From Liquidambar formosana (taxonomy: Eukaryota; Streptophyta; Magnoliopsida; Saxifragales; Altingiaceae): 64,000 nucleotides of DNA. This document shows positions 34,683-47,114 of this stretch, piece by piece; positions within the stretch are counted from its first letter, which is position 1; each line of letters opens with the position of its first letter. The translations under genes were made by a program, and so were the position numbers. The notes under the pieces are model-generated. The model was not told where the DNA came from, searched no databases, and worked only from the letters and a program-made list of their open reading frames with translations. The DNA is taken from assembly GCA_039720395.1 (NCBI GenBank), contig CM077824.1:24939278-25003277 (forward strand), in the 5' to 3' direction.

Positions 34683-34768
34683 TCGACGCGCTTTTTCGCG
34701 ATTTTTCAGGAATTTTGCGATTTTGACGGTTCTACTTCCTTTAGGACTCGAATTTGTGACCCTTTTCC

Positions 34769-34776
34769 TATAAAAA
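34769..34776 (+). promoter_or_regulatory. TATA box of the D antisense gene
   Basis: TATAAAAA within GTGACCCTTTTCCTATAAAA, 55 bases before the ATG. The block is almost identical to that of A at 22802-22809 and stands out from the less similar sequence around it. Confidence 0.7.
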
Positions 34777-34823
34777 CACATGAGGGGAGTCTTCTAACTC
34801 ACCTATTTTCATTGACAATAATT

Positions 34824-36110
34824 ATGGAAGTCTTGGATGAGTTCTTAAAAGGGTTTTTGGCAGTCATGCCTGCCAAAGACAAAACTGAGTTTAGGCGCTT
34901 CGGCTTGGAACCATTGCTCTCCATAAGGCACATGAAGCTCGAGACGACCCTTCTCACTGCTGCTACATACTTCTGGGATCCTCAAATCCATGTCTTTCGA
35001 TTTAATTATGAAGAATTATGCCCAACCATGGAGGAATTCTGTGCTTTATTTGGAGTTTCGCCCGCAGGGCCATTCATTCTTCCTACACCTCGCTCGGATT
35101 ACCTTGCTTCCTTCTCGGATTTTCTTGGCATTCCTCAAAGGGACTCAACGATCTTCATCAAGGATCATATGGTGGACTTAATGAAGTTAGCAACCTCATT
35201 CTTGGCTCATGATAGCGAAGGTACTTTGACTTTCACCCTTCAAATTCAGCGTGCACTCGTTTTTTGCTTAATTGGTCGCTTTCTCATATCCACCGGCACT
35301 CTTCAAGCCCCTGTTCAAACATGTGAGTTGATTACCCCTCTTCTCAAGCGACATAACATTATTCCCTTGGTATTAGCTGAAACCTTGAATGGTTTAGATA
35401 AAATTCACGGCAACCCCAAAGTGCCTTTAGAAGGTAGCCCCTTTTTACTGCAAATATGGCTGCTCGAGCGTTTGAACTTTCTATCTCCCACCACTATCAC
35501 TCCATACAAGCCCCAGCACTTCTGTCTGCGCCGAGTTGAGCTCCCAGGGCCATTCTCTTTAAGAGATTGGTTGGGTTATTTCCAAACCCTGTCATGGCGG
35601 AACATCAAATGGTACGTCTTCACATGGGGGTGTAAAGAGCAGGTACTTTTTCGAACCTCGGGATGTGCTTTTGTCAAACTCATAGGACTGAGATCGACTT
35701 CCTTCTATTGGACTTCGAGAATTCTTCGCCAGATGGGCGCCATGCAAACCATACCGTCCTTAACAGGACCTTATTGCTCTGTGGAACCTGTCGGTCCTAC
35801 TATAATCAAGTGGGCGAGGACTCGCTGGCCTACAGACCTGAAATTGACTTGGATTGCCAACACTGAAGCACCTTTCGAGATGAGTAGAGAATACAAGCAA
35901 TGGTTGAAGGATGATTTGGGCGACAGGGAGACTTCTCGCCGAGAAAGAATTTATGACCTTATCAAGGACACGAGATTTGGACTTTACAGAGAAGACATTC
36001 TTGAAGCAGTGGAGGCATCCCACGACCATGACTTGCGAAAGAAAAGAAGACTTGATAGAGAGAGACAGAAGACAAACAAAATGACTCTGAAGAAACTCAA
36101 GAGGACTTAA
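34824..36110 (+). CDS. Element D antisense accessory gene (428 aa, unknown function)
   Basis: An intact frame from the ATG at about 34824 (MEVLDEFLKG) to TAA 36108-36110. This start matches that of its relative in A (MEALDKFLGG) and gives nearly equal length; a TTG four codons earlier is less likely. It has the same FWDPQ(I/V)HVFRFNYEELCPT signature and charged tail (KKRRLDRERQK). It is antisense to D pol and converges on it with a 359-base gap. Both copies are still open, although the two gag-pol sets each carry stops. That could mean selection on the protein or simply chance. No catalytic motif or signal peptide is seen. The function is unknown. Confidence 0.85.
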   Translation: MEVLDEFLKGFLAVMPAKDKTEFRRFGLEPLLSIRHMKLETTLLTAATYFWDPQIHVFRFNYEELCPTMEEFCALFGVSPAGPFILPTPRSDYLASFSDFLGIPQRDSTIFIKDHMVDLMKLATSFLAHDSEGTLTFTLQIQRALVFCLIGRFLISTGTLQAPVQTCELITPLLKRHNIIPLVLAETLNGLDKIHGNPKVPLEGSPFLLQIWLLERLNFLSPTTITPYKPQHFCLRRVELPGPFSLRDWLGYFQTLSWRNIKWYVFTWGCKEQVLFRTSGCAFVKLIGLRSTSFYWTSRILRQMGAMQTIPSLTGPYCSVEPVGPTIIKWARTRWPTDLKLTWIANTEAPFEMSREYKQWLKDDLGDRETSRRERIYDLIKDTRFGLYREDILEAVEASHDHDLRKKRRLDRERQKTNKMTLKKLKRT

Positions 36111-36469
36111 AGACTCAAAGAATAGAATTTCTATGGCATGTCGATAGTTCTTTTACTTAACATCAATAAATTGTTATGTCAAACAATTAATTTCAAATGA
36201 ATTGCCAATAATAATCTACTTTCGAGATTTTTTGATTGTGTTGATTGGACCGCACCCAATGTAACTTTATGGGCTGCCTACGTATCCCCGTTTTCTCTTT
36301 TTTTTTTTTCTTCTTTTTTTTTTTTCTTCTTTTTCTTTTTTTCTTTTTTTTTTCTCTTTTTTTCTTTTTTTCTTCTCTTTTTTTTTCTTGTGGGGAATCA
36401 GGTCCTACGTAGTTCTCATGCCTTAACTTTTGCCTAGGTCGCCTTTACAGGTTTTCAACCTGGCAGGCC
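36111..36469. other. Spacer between convergent antisense gene and pol, element D
   Basis: T-rich low-complexity tract (about 36296-36391; A-rich on the element's sense strand) between ACCCAATGTAACTTTATGGG...TACGTATCC and GAATCAGGTCCTACGTAGTT. It is the same order as 21126-21463 in A. Confidence 0.7.
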
Positions 36470-39400
36470 TTATACATAATACTTCTTTAATTGATCCAAA
36501 TTGGTGGGACGAGCGAACTTAATCCCATCCAAATCCATAAGTCGAACAGCCCCTGCTGGCAATATCTCCTTGATGACGTACGGTCCTCCCCAACTTGGTT
36601 TGAACTTTCCTCGTGGATCGAAAATTGGAGCTCGGATCTCTTTCAACACTAAATCCCCTTTCTTCAAGCCTCTGTCTTTGACATGTTTGTTGAACGCCCT
36701 TGCGACTCTTCTCTGGTACCCTTGCACATGGTAGAGAGCCCTCAATCGCCTTTCATCTAGCAATGCTAACTCATCATAACGACTTTTGATCCAGTCCACC
36801 TCTGCCAGCTGACTTTCCACAGCAACCCTTAACGAAGGAACTTCCAACTCCACTGGCAAAACAGCCTCCATCCCATACACTAGCGCGTACGGCGTAGCCC
36901 CTGTTGACGATCTGACTGACATTCTGTACCCCCATAATGCCAATGGTAGTTTCTCATGCCAATCAGTGTACGTGTCAGTCGTTTTCTGTAATATCTTCTT
37001 GATGTTTTTGTTGGCGGCTTCCACGGCGCCGTTTGTCTGTGGACGATACGGGGATGACAAGTGATGAACGATCTTGTACTTCTGCAAGAGTTCTTTGGTA
37101 TCCCTCTGGAAATGCTGACCGTTATCTGAAATGACCTCGTGCGGTACCCCATATCGGTAGATAATGTTGAGCTGTATGAACTGCGCCACCTTTTTAGCAT
37201 TCAAAACTTTGAAGGAAGCTGCTTCCACCCATTTGGTAAAGTAATCGATGGCTACCAAAATGTATTCATGACCATTGGATGCCTTCGGCTTAATCTGTCC
37301 GATGATATCTATTCCCCATACTGCAAACGGCCACGGAGTTGACATGCTTGTTAAGGGCATGGAGGGCAAGTGTTGTCCGTTGGCGAAGAGCTGACACTTA
37401 TGGCACTTCTTGACGTGGGCATAGCAATCCCTTTCCATTGTAGACCAGTAATACCCTAGTCTCATGATCTTCTTAGCCAATATGTATCCATTCATATGCG
37501 GAGCTCCCACTCCTTCATGGATTTCTTCGATGAGTTTCCTAGCTTCTTCCTCCGTGACACACAACAAGTGGATTCCGTCGTAAGATCTCCGATATAGTTT
37601 TCCTCCACATACCACATAATGGCTTGCCAATCTTCTCAGTGTTCGTCTATCCACGCGAGATGCTTCCTCTGGATATTCTCTTTCCTCGATGAGCCTTCTT
37701 ATGTCATAAAACCAAGGGTGGTTATCTGTTACCTCTCCTTCTCGAATGGAACAGCAATAAACAGGTTTCTCTCTGCATTCGATCATGAGTGGTTTCACGC
37801 TTCCTCCTTCTGGTATCTCCACCATTGAAGCTAGAGTCGTTAAGGCATCAGCGAACTGATTCTTGTTTCTCGACAAGTAATTGAACTCGATCTCCGCGAA
37901 CTCTTTGGTCAGTGCTTCCAAATAGGCATGATAGGGCAACAGCTTCTCATCGCGAGTCTTCCACTCCCCTTTTATCTAACAGATGATCAATGCTGAATCT
38001 TCGAACACCTCTAGTTCTTTTATCCCCAATTCTAACGCAGCTTCCAATGCTAGGATGCAGGCCTCATACTCTGCTATGTTGTTGGTGGCTTCGAACCCCA
38101 ATTTGACTGCTAAAGGCGTGAAGGCTTCCTCGGGCGAGACTAGTAGCACCCCTATGCCATAACCTCTTCTATTTGCAGCTCCATCGAAGTAGACTTTCCA
38201 AACCTTCTTCTTGATTTCCAGGATATCTTCGTCGGGGAACTCATCATTGAATTGGGTTGATGACGACACAAGGCAGCTTGCCAAATGGTCTGCAGTGACA
38301 CTTCCTTTAACGGACTTCTGCGCCAGGTACTTTATGTCGAACTCATTGAGGAGAAGCGACCAACGAGCGGTCCTGTACAACAGGACTGGTTTTTCTAGCA
38401 AATACTTCAAAGGATCCAATCGACTTATCAACAGGACTTCGAAAGACATCATGTAATGACGGAGTTTCTGGGTAGCCCATACCAATGCTACGCAAGCCTT
38501 TTCTAGCGCATTGTACTTTACTTCATAATCTGTCATTTTCTTGCTCAAGTAGTAGATGGCATTTTCCTTTTTCGACCCTTCAAGGTATTGAGCTAACATG
38601 GCTCCCGTCGCGGTTTCGGTAACCGTTAAATATAACAATAAAGGTTCACCTTGCCGCGGGGGAGCCAAGATTGGGGGGTTACTCAGATACCTTTTAATGG
38701 TTTCAAAGGCTTCTTGACAATCCTCATTCCATTCCTTGGAAACGCCCTTTTTAAGCAGCTTGAAAATTGGCTCGCATACCATGGTTAGATTGGCGATAAA
38801 GCGACTTATGTATTGAACTCTCCCCAGAAAACCCCGGATCTGCTTTTCCGTTCTTGGTGGCTCCATCTCCGTGATAGCTTTTATCTTCCCTGGATCAACT
38901 TCAATTCCCCTCTGAGTGATCATGAAACCCAATAGCTTCCCTGCGGTGACTTCGAAGGCACACTTCTGAGGATTCAGTCGGAGGTTGTACTTCTTTGCCC
39001 TTTCTAGGAACTTCTCCAATGCCGCGAAATGTCCTTCCCGGTCTACAGATTTGACTATCATGTCGTCCACATACACCTCTACTTCTTTATGGATCATATC
39101 ATGCAATAGGGTCGTAGCAGCTCTTTGGTAAGTAGCCCCAGCATTTCTCAAGCGAAAAGGCATTACCTTGTAGCAATACGTGCCCCACTGCGTGATAAAA
39201 GCCGTCTTTTCTATGTCTCGAGGCGCCATCTTTATCTGGTTGTAACCGGAGAACCCATCCATGAAGGAAAGAAGGGCATGGCCTGCCGTGCTGTCCACCA
39301 ACACATCGATATGCAGTAGAGGGAAATCATCCTTTGGGCTCACAGCATTAAGGTCGCGGAAGTCAACACACATTCGCACTTTCCCATCTTTTTTAGGCAC

Positions 39401-39829
39401 AGGCACTATGTTAGATAGCCACTCAGGGTACTCCACAACTTGGAGAAACCTGGCATCTAATTGTTTAGTTACCTCTTCTTTTACTTTCAAAGCCCATTCT
39501 GGTTTTAATCTTCTTAATTTTTGCTTTATAGGCTTTTTAGTGGGATTAGTGGGGATGTAATGTTGCATAATATCCGGATCGATGCCAGGCATATCCTCAT
39601 AAGACCATGCGAAGGCCTCTACATTGGCTTTTAGAAGTATTACCAATTTTTCTTTTTCAGCAGGTGAGAGAGTTATCCCAATTTTAGTTATCCTTGGCAA
39701 TTCATCTGTCCCTAGATTGATTGATTCCAATTCATCCATGTTAGGTTCGGTAACGCCCCTTTTCGTTTGCTCGACGAGTTCTGGGGGGACATCATTCCTA
39801 GGATCTATATCCATGCCATAGATATCCAT
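36470..39829 (-). pseudogene. pol: Element D pol: RT, RNase H, second RNase H, integrase (one stop)
   Basis: ATG 39829 (MDIYGMDID) to the stop at 36470, about 1119 codons, with a single TAG at 37978-37976 (CAG in A). Order: RT (YVDDMIVKS near 39075), RNase H to about 38290, a second, archaeal-type RNase H (VYFDGAANRRGYG near 38190), then integrase with an H-H-C-C finger near 37530-37400, DDE core (GIDIIG near 37310, SDNGQHF near 37120) and a C-terminal end matching A. Apart from the stop it is complete, so D is much better kept than element 0. The product would copy RNA to DNA and insert it. The frame continues upstream of the ATG through the predicted intron's 3' splice site at 39849. Confidence 0.92.
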
Positions 39830-39848
39830 AGAAGAAAGAAAGGAAACA

Positions 39849-40017
39849 CTGCAAATAACGAAAAGAAACACACTTTATTGACTGGACTAACAAAACAAAA
39901 CAAAGAAAAGAAAACAAATGTGCCACAACTAGGGAACGACTCCTAACTCCACAAGGTGGGCTAGGCGGACACACTTTATTTGAAAGGAAAGCTAAGACAA
40001 GCTACTAAGGAACCTAC
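39849..40017 (-). other. Putative intron between pro and pol, element D
   Basis: On the minus strand, GTAGGT begins at 40017, overlapping the stop TAG (40016-40014), and TTATTTGCAG ends at 39849. The join is in frame (T plus GTT TCC TTT) with ATG 39829. Length is 169 bases, against 171 in A and 164 in element 0. Confidence 0.65.
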
Positions 40018-43000
40018 AAACTACTATCAGGTAAGTCGAGATCCTCGCTCTCAAGAACTTCTGCAATGGTACCCTCTTCAAGATACCAATTAAGGAGCGG
40101 CATGGCTGCATGGTGAATTGAAGAACACTCGAGATCCGATTCCTCTACAGCAAGAACCATATCTTGAAACATTGTAACCATGGCTTCCGAATCCATCTGT
40201 TCTGCCCAGTCCTCGCTCTTCTTTTCCCAATAGTCATCCTTGATTGCTTCATCGTCAACCATTGTAGCAGTAATGGGATACCACTCAGTAAAGAATATTT
40301 CAAACCCCGGAACTCTCGCCTTAGTTGCTTTGTCAATGGATGGTTCGGGGAATCCACAGAATAGGAAATCCTCCCCTTCCTTAACAAAGTAACCATTCAA
40401 GGTAGGTCGGTATGGCGAGATTCGGATATCTGGCGCCCTTCCTTCTGTTTTTGCTTTGACCCTTTCTTTGCTTCTCTGCAACATCTCCATACGGTCCTTT
40501 TTGGAAGGCTCATACCCCAATCCGAAGGTATAGGTGATAATGCGGCTTTGAACGGATGTCGGTATGCCTTGCTGACGGCGTCCTAGTCCCATGCCTGGGA
40601 AGAAACTCATTTTCTTCATTATGTTCCCCACATGCAAATTGCCATGAGGGCAAAAGTCGAGAGGTATCAATTCTCTCTGTTCCGGCTCTTTCTCTATGCA
40701 TTGAACATACTCGAACCCAGACAATGGTGCATCAACGGGCTCGGGCTTGATCTCGCAAATGGGTACCCTTGACGACTTCAAGTCATAATCACCTTGGAGT
40801 GTGACAATGGCCCCTTCATAAGGGAACTTGACTTTTTGGTGTAATGAAGAAGGGACAGCCCCTGCAGAATGAATCCAAGGTCTTCCCAACAAGAGGTTGA
40901 AGCACGACGGGACGTCCAGCACTTGGAACTCCACTCTGAATTCTGTAGGCCCCATAATCAGCGGCAAAGTGACCACTCCAATCACCTCTCTACGGGTGTT
41001 ATCATAGGCTCTCACTGTTTGCCCGGATGGCGTGAAGTCTGTTGGATCCAACCCCAAGACGGTGGCAGTTCTGAGAGGGCACACATTAAGAGCGGAACCA
41101 TTATCAATCAGGACTGTTGGAACTCTCTTTCCCATGGTATCGACAGTGATGTACATGGCTTGCGAATGGCTAGGTCCACTTTTAGGTAGGTCTACTTCTG
41201 AGAACACAATGGTTGAGTTCTTCGAGGTTGGATTCACCAAGTTTACCAAATTTTCTGGAGATGTGTCAACAGGAACCTGTATCTGGTTCAGCAACTTCAA
41301 GATAGTCTAACGGTGCTTGTAAGAGGCCATGAGCAAACCCCATATGGTGATGTTGGCATTAGTCTTTCTCAATTGCCTAAGCACTTCGTCCTCTTCTTCT
41401 TGCAGGTCGAGGTGGCGATTACCTTCCAGGTCCCCCAATGGGTTGTCAGATTCTAAGTGCGGAGGCTTGAAATGGCGACCCCCTCTAGTTATGTGCTCCA
41501 CTTCGTCATCGCTCATCCACATATCATCAATCTCTCCTACGTCACCCATGAGGTCATCCCATGTGATTGTGTCGATCTCTTCCATTTGGACTTCCTCTGG
41601 CAACTCATCCCAACCTGTGGGGATTATAGGCTCCTCAGGGATGGGGTCGGGATAGAGTAATAGTAATCAAACTTTCCGGACGACTCTCCCAACAAACCCA
41701 CTATAGGATCTCCTGCCTCGAACCTTTCTTTCAATTGTCGCTGCATGGACTTCTTTGGCAATACCAAAACCTTTTGATCAATAAGGTCTTGAACTACCTT
41801 TTTCAGTATAACATAGTCCTCCGTATCATGTCCCGGCGCCTGATGGTACAAACAGAATTGGTGAGGAGTCGAAGGCCTCGGCTTTGAATGGCATAGCAAT
41901 ATAAGCCCTTTATCACAACATTGGTGGAAAACTTGAGTCAAGGTCATGGGAAGCGGCGTGTATCGCCCTATGGGTTGACGGGATTGGGACGAGCCTAGCT
42001 CCATGGCATTTATGTTGTTGGGAGGAGGCATATTGTGAGTGGGGAGGGGATTTCGAGTGACATTTGGACGATTTGGTGCGGTGGGTGGTGAAATGATCTG
42101 CTTGTCGAGCAAATCTTGGATTTCGTGGCGGAGGCGGTAACAACGGTTGGTTAGATGGCCTTTGGCTTGGTGGAACTTGCAATATTCATTTTCATTGTAG
42201 TTCTTGGGCAATGGGTTTGGTGGAGGCCTTGGGTCGAGGGGTTTCAGGAGGTCACGACTTCTCAGCTTTTCAAAGACTCTTTCGAGTGGCATGTATAGCT
42301 CGGTGAATTGGCGAGGTGAGGTGGAGTCATTTAGGGAGAAAGGGCGAGTGGGTTGGGTAATGGTATTGACCTCAGCATTGGGTTTTCCTCCAAAGTTTGT
42401 CCTTCGACTCCTTAGGACCTCCTCCGTTTTGATTGTTCCATCGGCGATTGCATCTTTAACTTGTGTGCCAGCCCCAACAAGAGCCTTGAAATTCGGAAAG
42501 TAATGAGCAAAGAGATGCTTGTGATATACGGGCAGCAAGTTCTTCACCACCAACTGAATCTGTTCTTCCTCGTTCGGTCTGTCTGTCATCTTAGAAGCCT
42601 TTTGTCTCCACCTAGTGATGAAGGCGGAGAAAGTCTCGTTAACCCCTTGCTTAGTGGTTTCCAAGTCCCTTCGCGTGACATCCACTTCAGTGTTATACTT
42701 GTAATGATCCGTGAATGCATTGCACACATCCTCCCAAGTCTTGGTTCTATTCTCCTCTAATGACAAAAACCATTTCAAGGCGGAACACGCTAATGACTCA
42801 TGAAACATTTGAGCCAATAACTCATCGTTCGCCCCTCGAGGGTGCATGGCTCGCACATACATCTTGAGGTGGGTTTTAGGACAGCCTATCCCATCGAATT
42901 TTTCTAATTCCGGCATCTTGAATTGTAGCGGGATGCGAGCCTTGGGGAACAAGGATAAAGTGTGGATATCCACCATATCATCAGACCTGCGGATTCCCTT

Positions 43001-43321
43001 CAAAGTTCGTTCTAAGGCCTCGACCTTGTTTGCCAGGATGGTTGAGCTCTCCCTTGATGTAGCTTTGGTTTCCCCTTCCTTGGTCTTGGGTAGTTCTCCC
43101 CCTTCTCCTAATGGTTCCTCTGCGGATTCGGACTCATTAGATCCTTGATTGTTATCAGTGGCATGGGCCCTAGATTCAGGTTCAGATTTCTTCTGTTGAA
43201 GGTCTTGAGCTAACTTGAGTGCAGTCTCGGATACCTGGGTAGTGTGATCAAGCTTTTCCATGATAGCTTTCAAAGCGGCCTCAAGGTTGAAACCCCGGTT
43301 GCTAGTTCTTTCTTCAGCCAT
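40014..43321 (-). pseudogene. gag-pro: Element D gag-pro (frameshift and one stop)
   Basis: First ATG at 43321 (MAEERTS). The frame is open to about 41645, where one base appears lost; it then continues in another frame to 41307, meets TAG 41306-41304 (CAG in element 0) and runs on to 40014. Order: charged N terminus, retrotransposon gag core (about 42940-42550), zinc knuckle CKFHQAKGHLTNRC (42181-42140), a second knuckle FCLYHQAPGHDTEDY that has lost its last Cys (Tyr instead), protease LIDNGSALNV (about 41109-41080), and a G-patch (GMGLGRRQQGI near 40597-40565, FGLGY downstream). Two defects in about 1100 codons suggest fairly recent decay. Confidence 0.9.
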
Positions 43322-44070
43322 ATCCGACTCAGTGATGGAATCAGCACTGACTAGGCGCCCTTGTTGATCACGGATGCAAGCCAGCACGTCTCTCCCTCTA
43401 ACATAGGGCAAACACTCAATTTTTTCAGCCTAAGGGTCCATCCTAAGCTTCCATAATTATCTCAAAATTTTTACAACATACACCCTTAATTAGTTCTCTT
43501 AACCAATTACCCTTGCGGGGGTCATGGGGAAGGGTACGTATTAAGGATGTAGGGTGTAAAGTTTCCTTTAACTACCCACTCAATCAACAAAGCATGGCAA
43601 CACATCACAAACACGGCAGCATATCATCACAACAATGTGTGTGTATATAGGTGATCCAACGGTGTCCTAGAAGGCCCATTACATGCAATTCTTTCTTTTA
43701 AGAGGGTAGGCTAGGGTCCTCAACTTTTGCTTGTACCAATCTTTATACCTAACCACATGTGACATCAGGAATGTTGCGTGGGTCCAGCAGTACGTGATTG
43801 GTCCATTTAATATACCCAAGGGCAAGCCCAAGGGTACTTGGCAAGAGAGGTTTGATAGCTTCGCCCAACACATGGAATCAGGAAAACCAAGGTCGAACTA
43901 GGCTATCAGTTGGCAAGGATACATCGAGGGACAATCGACTGATCATGCAACAGTAGCGCACACAATGCAATAAATGAAAGCACACAATCAAGCGAATGCA
44001 ATGTGATTGATTTTAATTAATAATAAGAAGTTAATTCAGCCCAATCAAATTAAATGAGTCTAGCCCTCGA
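43322..44070 (-). other. Element D leader
   Basis: Untranslated region between PBS and gag, matching those of A and E. The conserved ACCCTTGGGCTTGCCCTTGGG-type repeat appears (reversed) near 43815-43840. A TTG-started extension of gag to 43411 is open but not supported by A. Confidence 0.7.
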
Positions 44071-44090
44071 CATCCCCAGTGGAGTCGCCA
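44071..44090 (-). other. Primer binding site, element D (tRNA-Arg type)
   Basis: On the minus strand TGGCGACTCCACTGGGGATG, three bases from the LTR end. Confidence 0.85.
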
Positions 44091-44093
44091 AAC

Positions 44094-47000
44094 TGTGAAC
44101 CCACGAAAAAGCAGCGCAGAGCCCACAAGGGTTTGGCAAAAATCATATAAGGAGGTTTAAAGACAACAAACAAAAAGGGAGTCGCCACCTCATTTTTTAG
44201 GGAAAAGAGGAAAACCACAAAAATGTTTTATTTTCAAAACCACATGACTCCATTAAAGGAAAAGCAAAGTCTTTGAAACCAGAAAATTGGATCCGGGGGC
44301 TAAGTTACGACGTGGGAAGGTTCTGGGCAAAAGCCCATAGGCACCCACATCGCCCGAGTTGGTCTCTTAATTTAATTGGGCTAACTTAATATCTTTTCCA
44401 CTCAAATATCATCATATATCATCACAAGGCAGCATGCATATCATATATTCCATCGAATCATCTCATGCATAATCAAACAAACAAAACAAAACAGAAAAAA
44501 GAAGAAAAGAAAAGAAAAACCTAGGATACTTGGATCCTAGGACGGACTTGAGCCTCACGAAGAGCGCCTACATACCATGCAGCGAAATACATGGATCAAA
44601 GTCCACGTAGTTCGAAAAGAATAGGGTTACAACCTAATACAAACCTATGGTAATAACCCTAGGTTTCCTCATTTGAAAATATATTGATTTAATCCAAAAC
44701 AGAAAACTTCCATAAGAGGAAAACCTTGATAAAAACCAGAATTTTATATTGAAGGGAACCTTTGATTATTACCATAAGCTTGTATTAAGAAGTAACCCTA
44801 GGAGGGAGAAAAGAAAAGAAAGAAAAGAAAGGTGAATTGGGGCACCTTCAAACCCTACTTACCTGAGCGCACAAGCTCCAAACATTAGCCATTTCAGACC
44901 ATAGCAGCCCTATTTGCAATAGGACAAGCATTGTACCTGTTTGCACCCTTACAAGTGCACACAATCATGCAAAGAAAACAATATCCTAATCTGGACAGAA
45001 CCTTGACAAAGCCTAAAATCATCCATTAATCATGCAAACAACAAGAATAATGAATAACTAAGGACTCTAACTCAATCCTACATGCAATGACCTAACTAAC
45101 ATGCATAAAAACCTATGAAAGACACACTAACAAGCATAAGAGACTCCAATAACATCAATAAACATGATAACAAAGCATACTCTAATGAAAAAGATGTCAT
45201 TTTATGTAAAACATGAAAATAGACCTTCCTACGGCGAGCTTTCTTAAGCGAAACTATCCTAGGATAATTTCACGTAAGAAAGTCGTTATGGGTAGGTGCA
45301 ATCAGCATATCCCACGTAAAATATATACCATAGAACACAACAGAAAAGATTTCATGCTTAAACACATCACAGAAGACTCTCATGCAAAACCTCACTCAAC
45401 GAAAAGGATAATTATCCTTAAAAAAGGATAACGTCTCCAAAAACCCTATACAATATACTATATGAATGCAAACCTAGCATGATGCAACTATATGCAGCAT
45501 ATATAGAATGATTATGATGAGCAACAACTCACAAAACTAAGCTAAGCATGCTGTATAAGACCTATGCGACTTCAGGGTTATCGAAACCCTAATCTTGCAA
45601 ATATGCATAAAAACCTACTAAATGACTCTAAGACATGCTCAAATTATCATGAATATCATTCATATAGCATATATTAACTAACAGGAACATCAACACATGA
45701 TAACTATCACAGCGACCTAAACATGTGAACTGTGCATGATTTAAGAAGATAGAGCGAATCAGGCTATCAAATCCTTGGTAAACTAGGGATTGTCAAGCAT
45801 ATAAAGCCATAAACTATCCTAAAATCATTCATATACTATCCTAAAAACATGGAACTAACCTAACATGTGGAGCTATATCATGCACTAGAACTACCATAGA
45901 AGAAGAAGGAGAAAGAGAAGCAAGAGAAGCAGAGAATTCATGTTCAGCACTAAAGGGATAGGCTTACCTCTTGTAGACTCTTCCTTGTCTTCAAACCTCT
46001 TGTTTCCTTGCTTGGTTGGGGTCGAAGAGCCTCCTCTTGAAGTCCTTCTAGCTCTCCAAACTCGTAGCTCTCTCTCTCTCTAAGTGTAAAGTGCAATTAA
46101 CCTCCCCCTATGTGCTGAATATCATGTCCTTTATATAGAGAACTGACCCCCTAAACCAATGGCTAGGATTAATTCATTAAATAATGATCCTAGGGCTATT
46201 AGAGACTCTCTTGGTGCTCAAACAACTCAAACCTACACACTCCTAAGCTCAGACAAGTTGTTTTGGCGGAGGAAACCGTCAAAAGAGGGATAGAGGAGTC
46301 AGAGTTTGACTTAAAGAAGGATTCCTCGGGTAACCAACTAGGCCTGGACGGTTAGCCGTCTTGGCCTAGACGGCTGACCGTCCAGCCCCGGACGGTTGCC
46401 CGAGGCCCTCCTATTTCCGCTTCGGTTTTGACTTCCACTTGCTTCAGAAGTCCTAAAATCTTCAAATTAAGTCCGATTTTGACGAAATAAAAGCCAAAAC
46501 GACCGTGTTTTGAAGGGGAACACATTTTTAAGCATTTTAGGACAAAAATCCTCAACCATGGGTGCATGGTTAGGTTTTACAAAGGTGGTTAACCATGGTG
46601 CTTCACCGTCGCTAAGCTGGGTTTGTACACAAGGTCGAACCGAATGCTTTCCCAATCGAAAATTGATCTTTCTAAACATGTTTAGGACATAAATAAAGCC
46701 CAATTGAAGTTATTTGAGAGAAAATTGGTTGGGTCTTGTGAGTCAATTTGAGCAAACAAAAAAAAAAAGGGTCTTTTAGCCAACCCGAACCATTACGAGC
46801 CGAATTGATCTTAAACCATTAATTCATGAAATTGAACCTATATATGGACTCTATATAACCATATGAACTTGATGGGATGACTCGGGATTCATTCCAAGGT
46901 CAAATGGAAAATATACGGCTTAAAAGACGATTTTGCCCTTCAAGTCGCAAAAGTTCTTATTGAGCATCGAAATGAACTCCAAATCACTTCAAAATTCATA

Positions 47001-47114
47001 CACATGATATTCAATGCCATAGAAACTCAATGCAAAAGACTAGACTCAAAAAGGACTCAAAATCCTACATGAAATGATATGTCCTAGCTAAGGTGACAAA
47101 AATGGGGTGTGACA
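44094..47114 (-). repeat. Element D 5' LTR (3021 bp)
   Basis: On the minus strand it runs from TGTCACACCCC (47114) to GGGTTCACA (44094). A GC palindrome lies at 46325-46404 and TATATAAA at 46137-46130, about 190 bases downstream of it. A 72-residue antisense frame (45213-45431) has a counterpart in the LTR of E. A GTACGTAGGCG-like block lies near 44560-44580. The partner 3' LTR is not in this window. Confidence 0.92.
46325..46404 (-). promoter_or_regulatory. 80-base GC palindrome in the D LTR, upstream of its TATA box
   Basis: CTCGGGTAACC ... GGTTGCCCGAG, with inner TAGACGGCTGACCGTCCAGC shared base for base with 34645-34664. It puts the same module before the LTR promoter as before the antisense genes. 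Confidence 0.7.
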
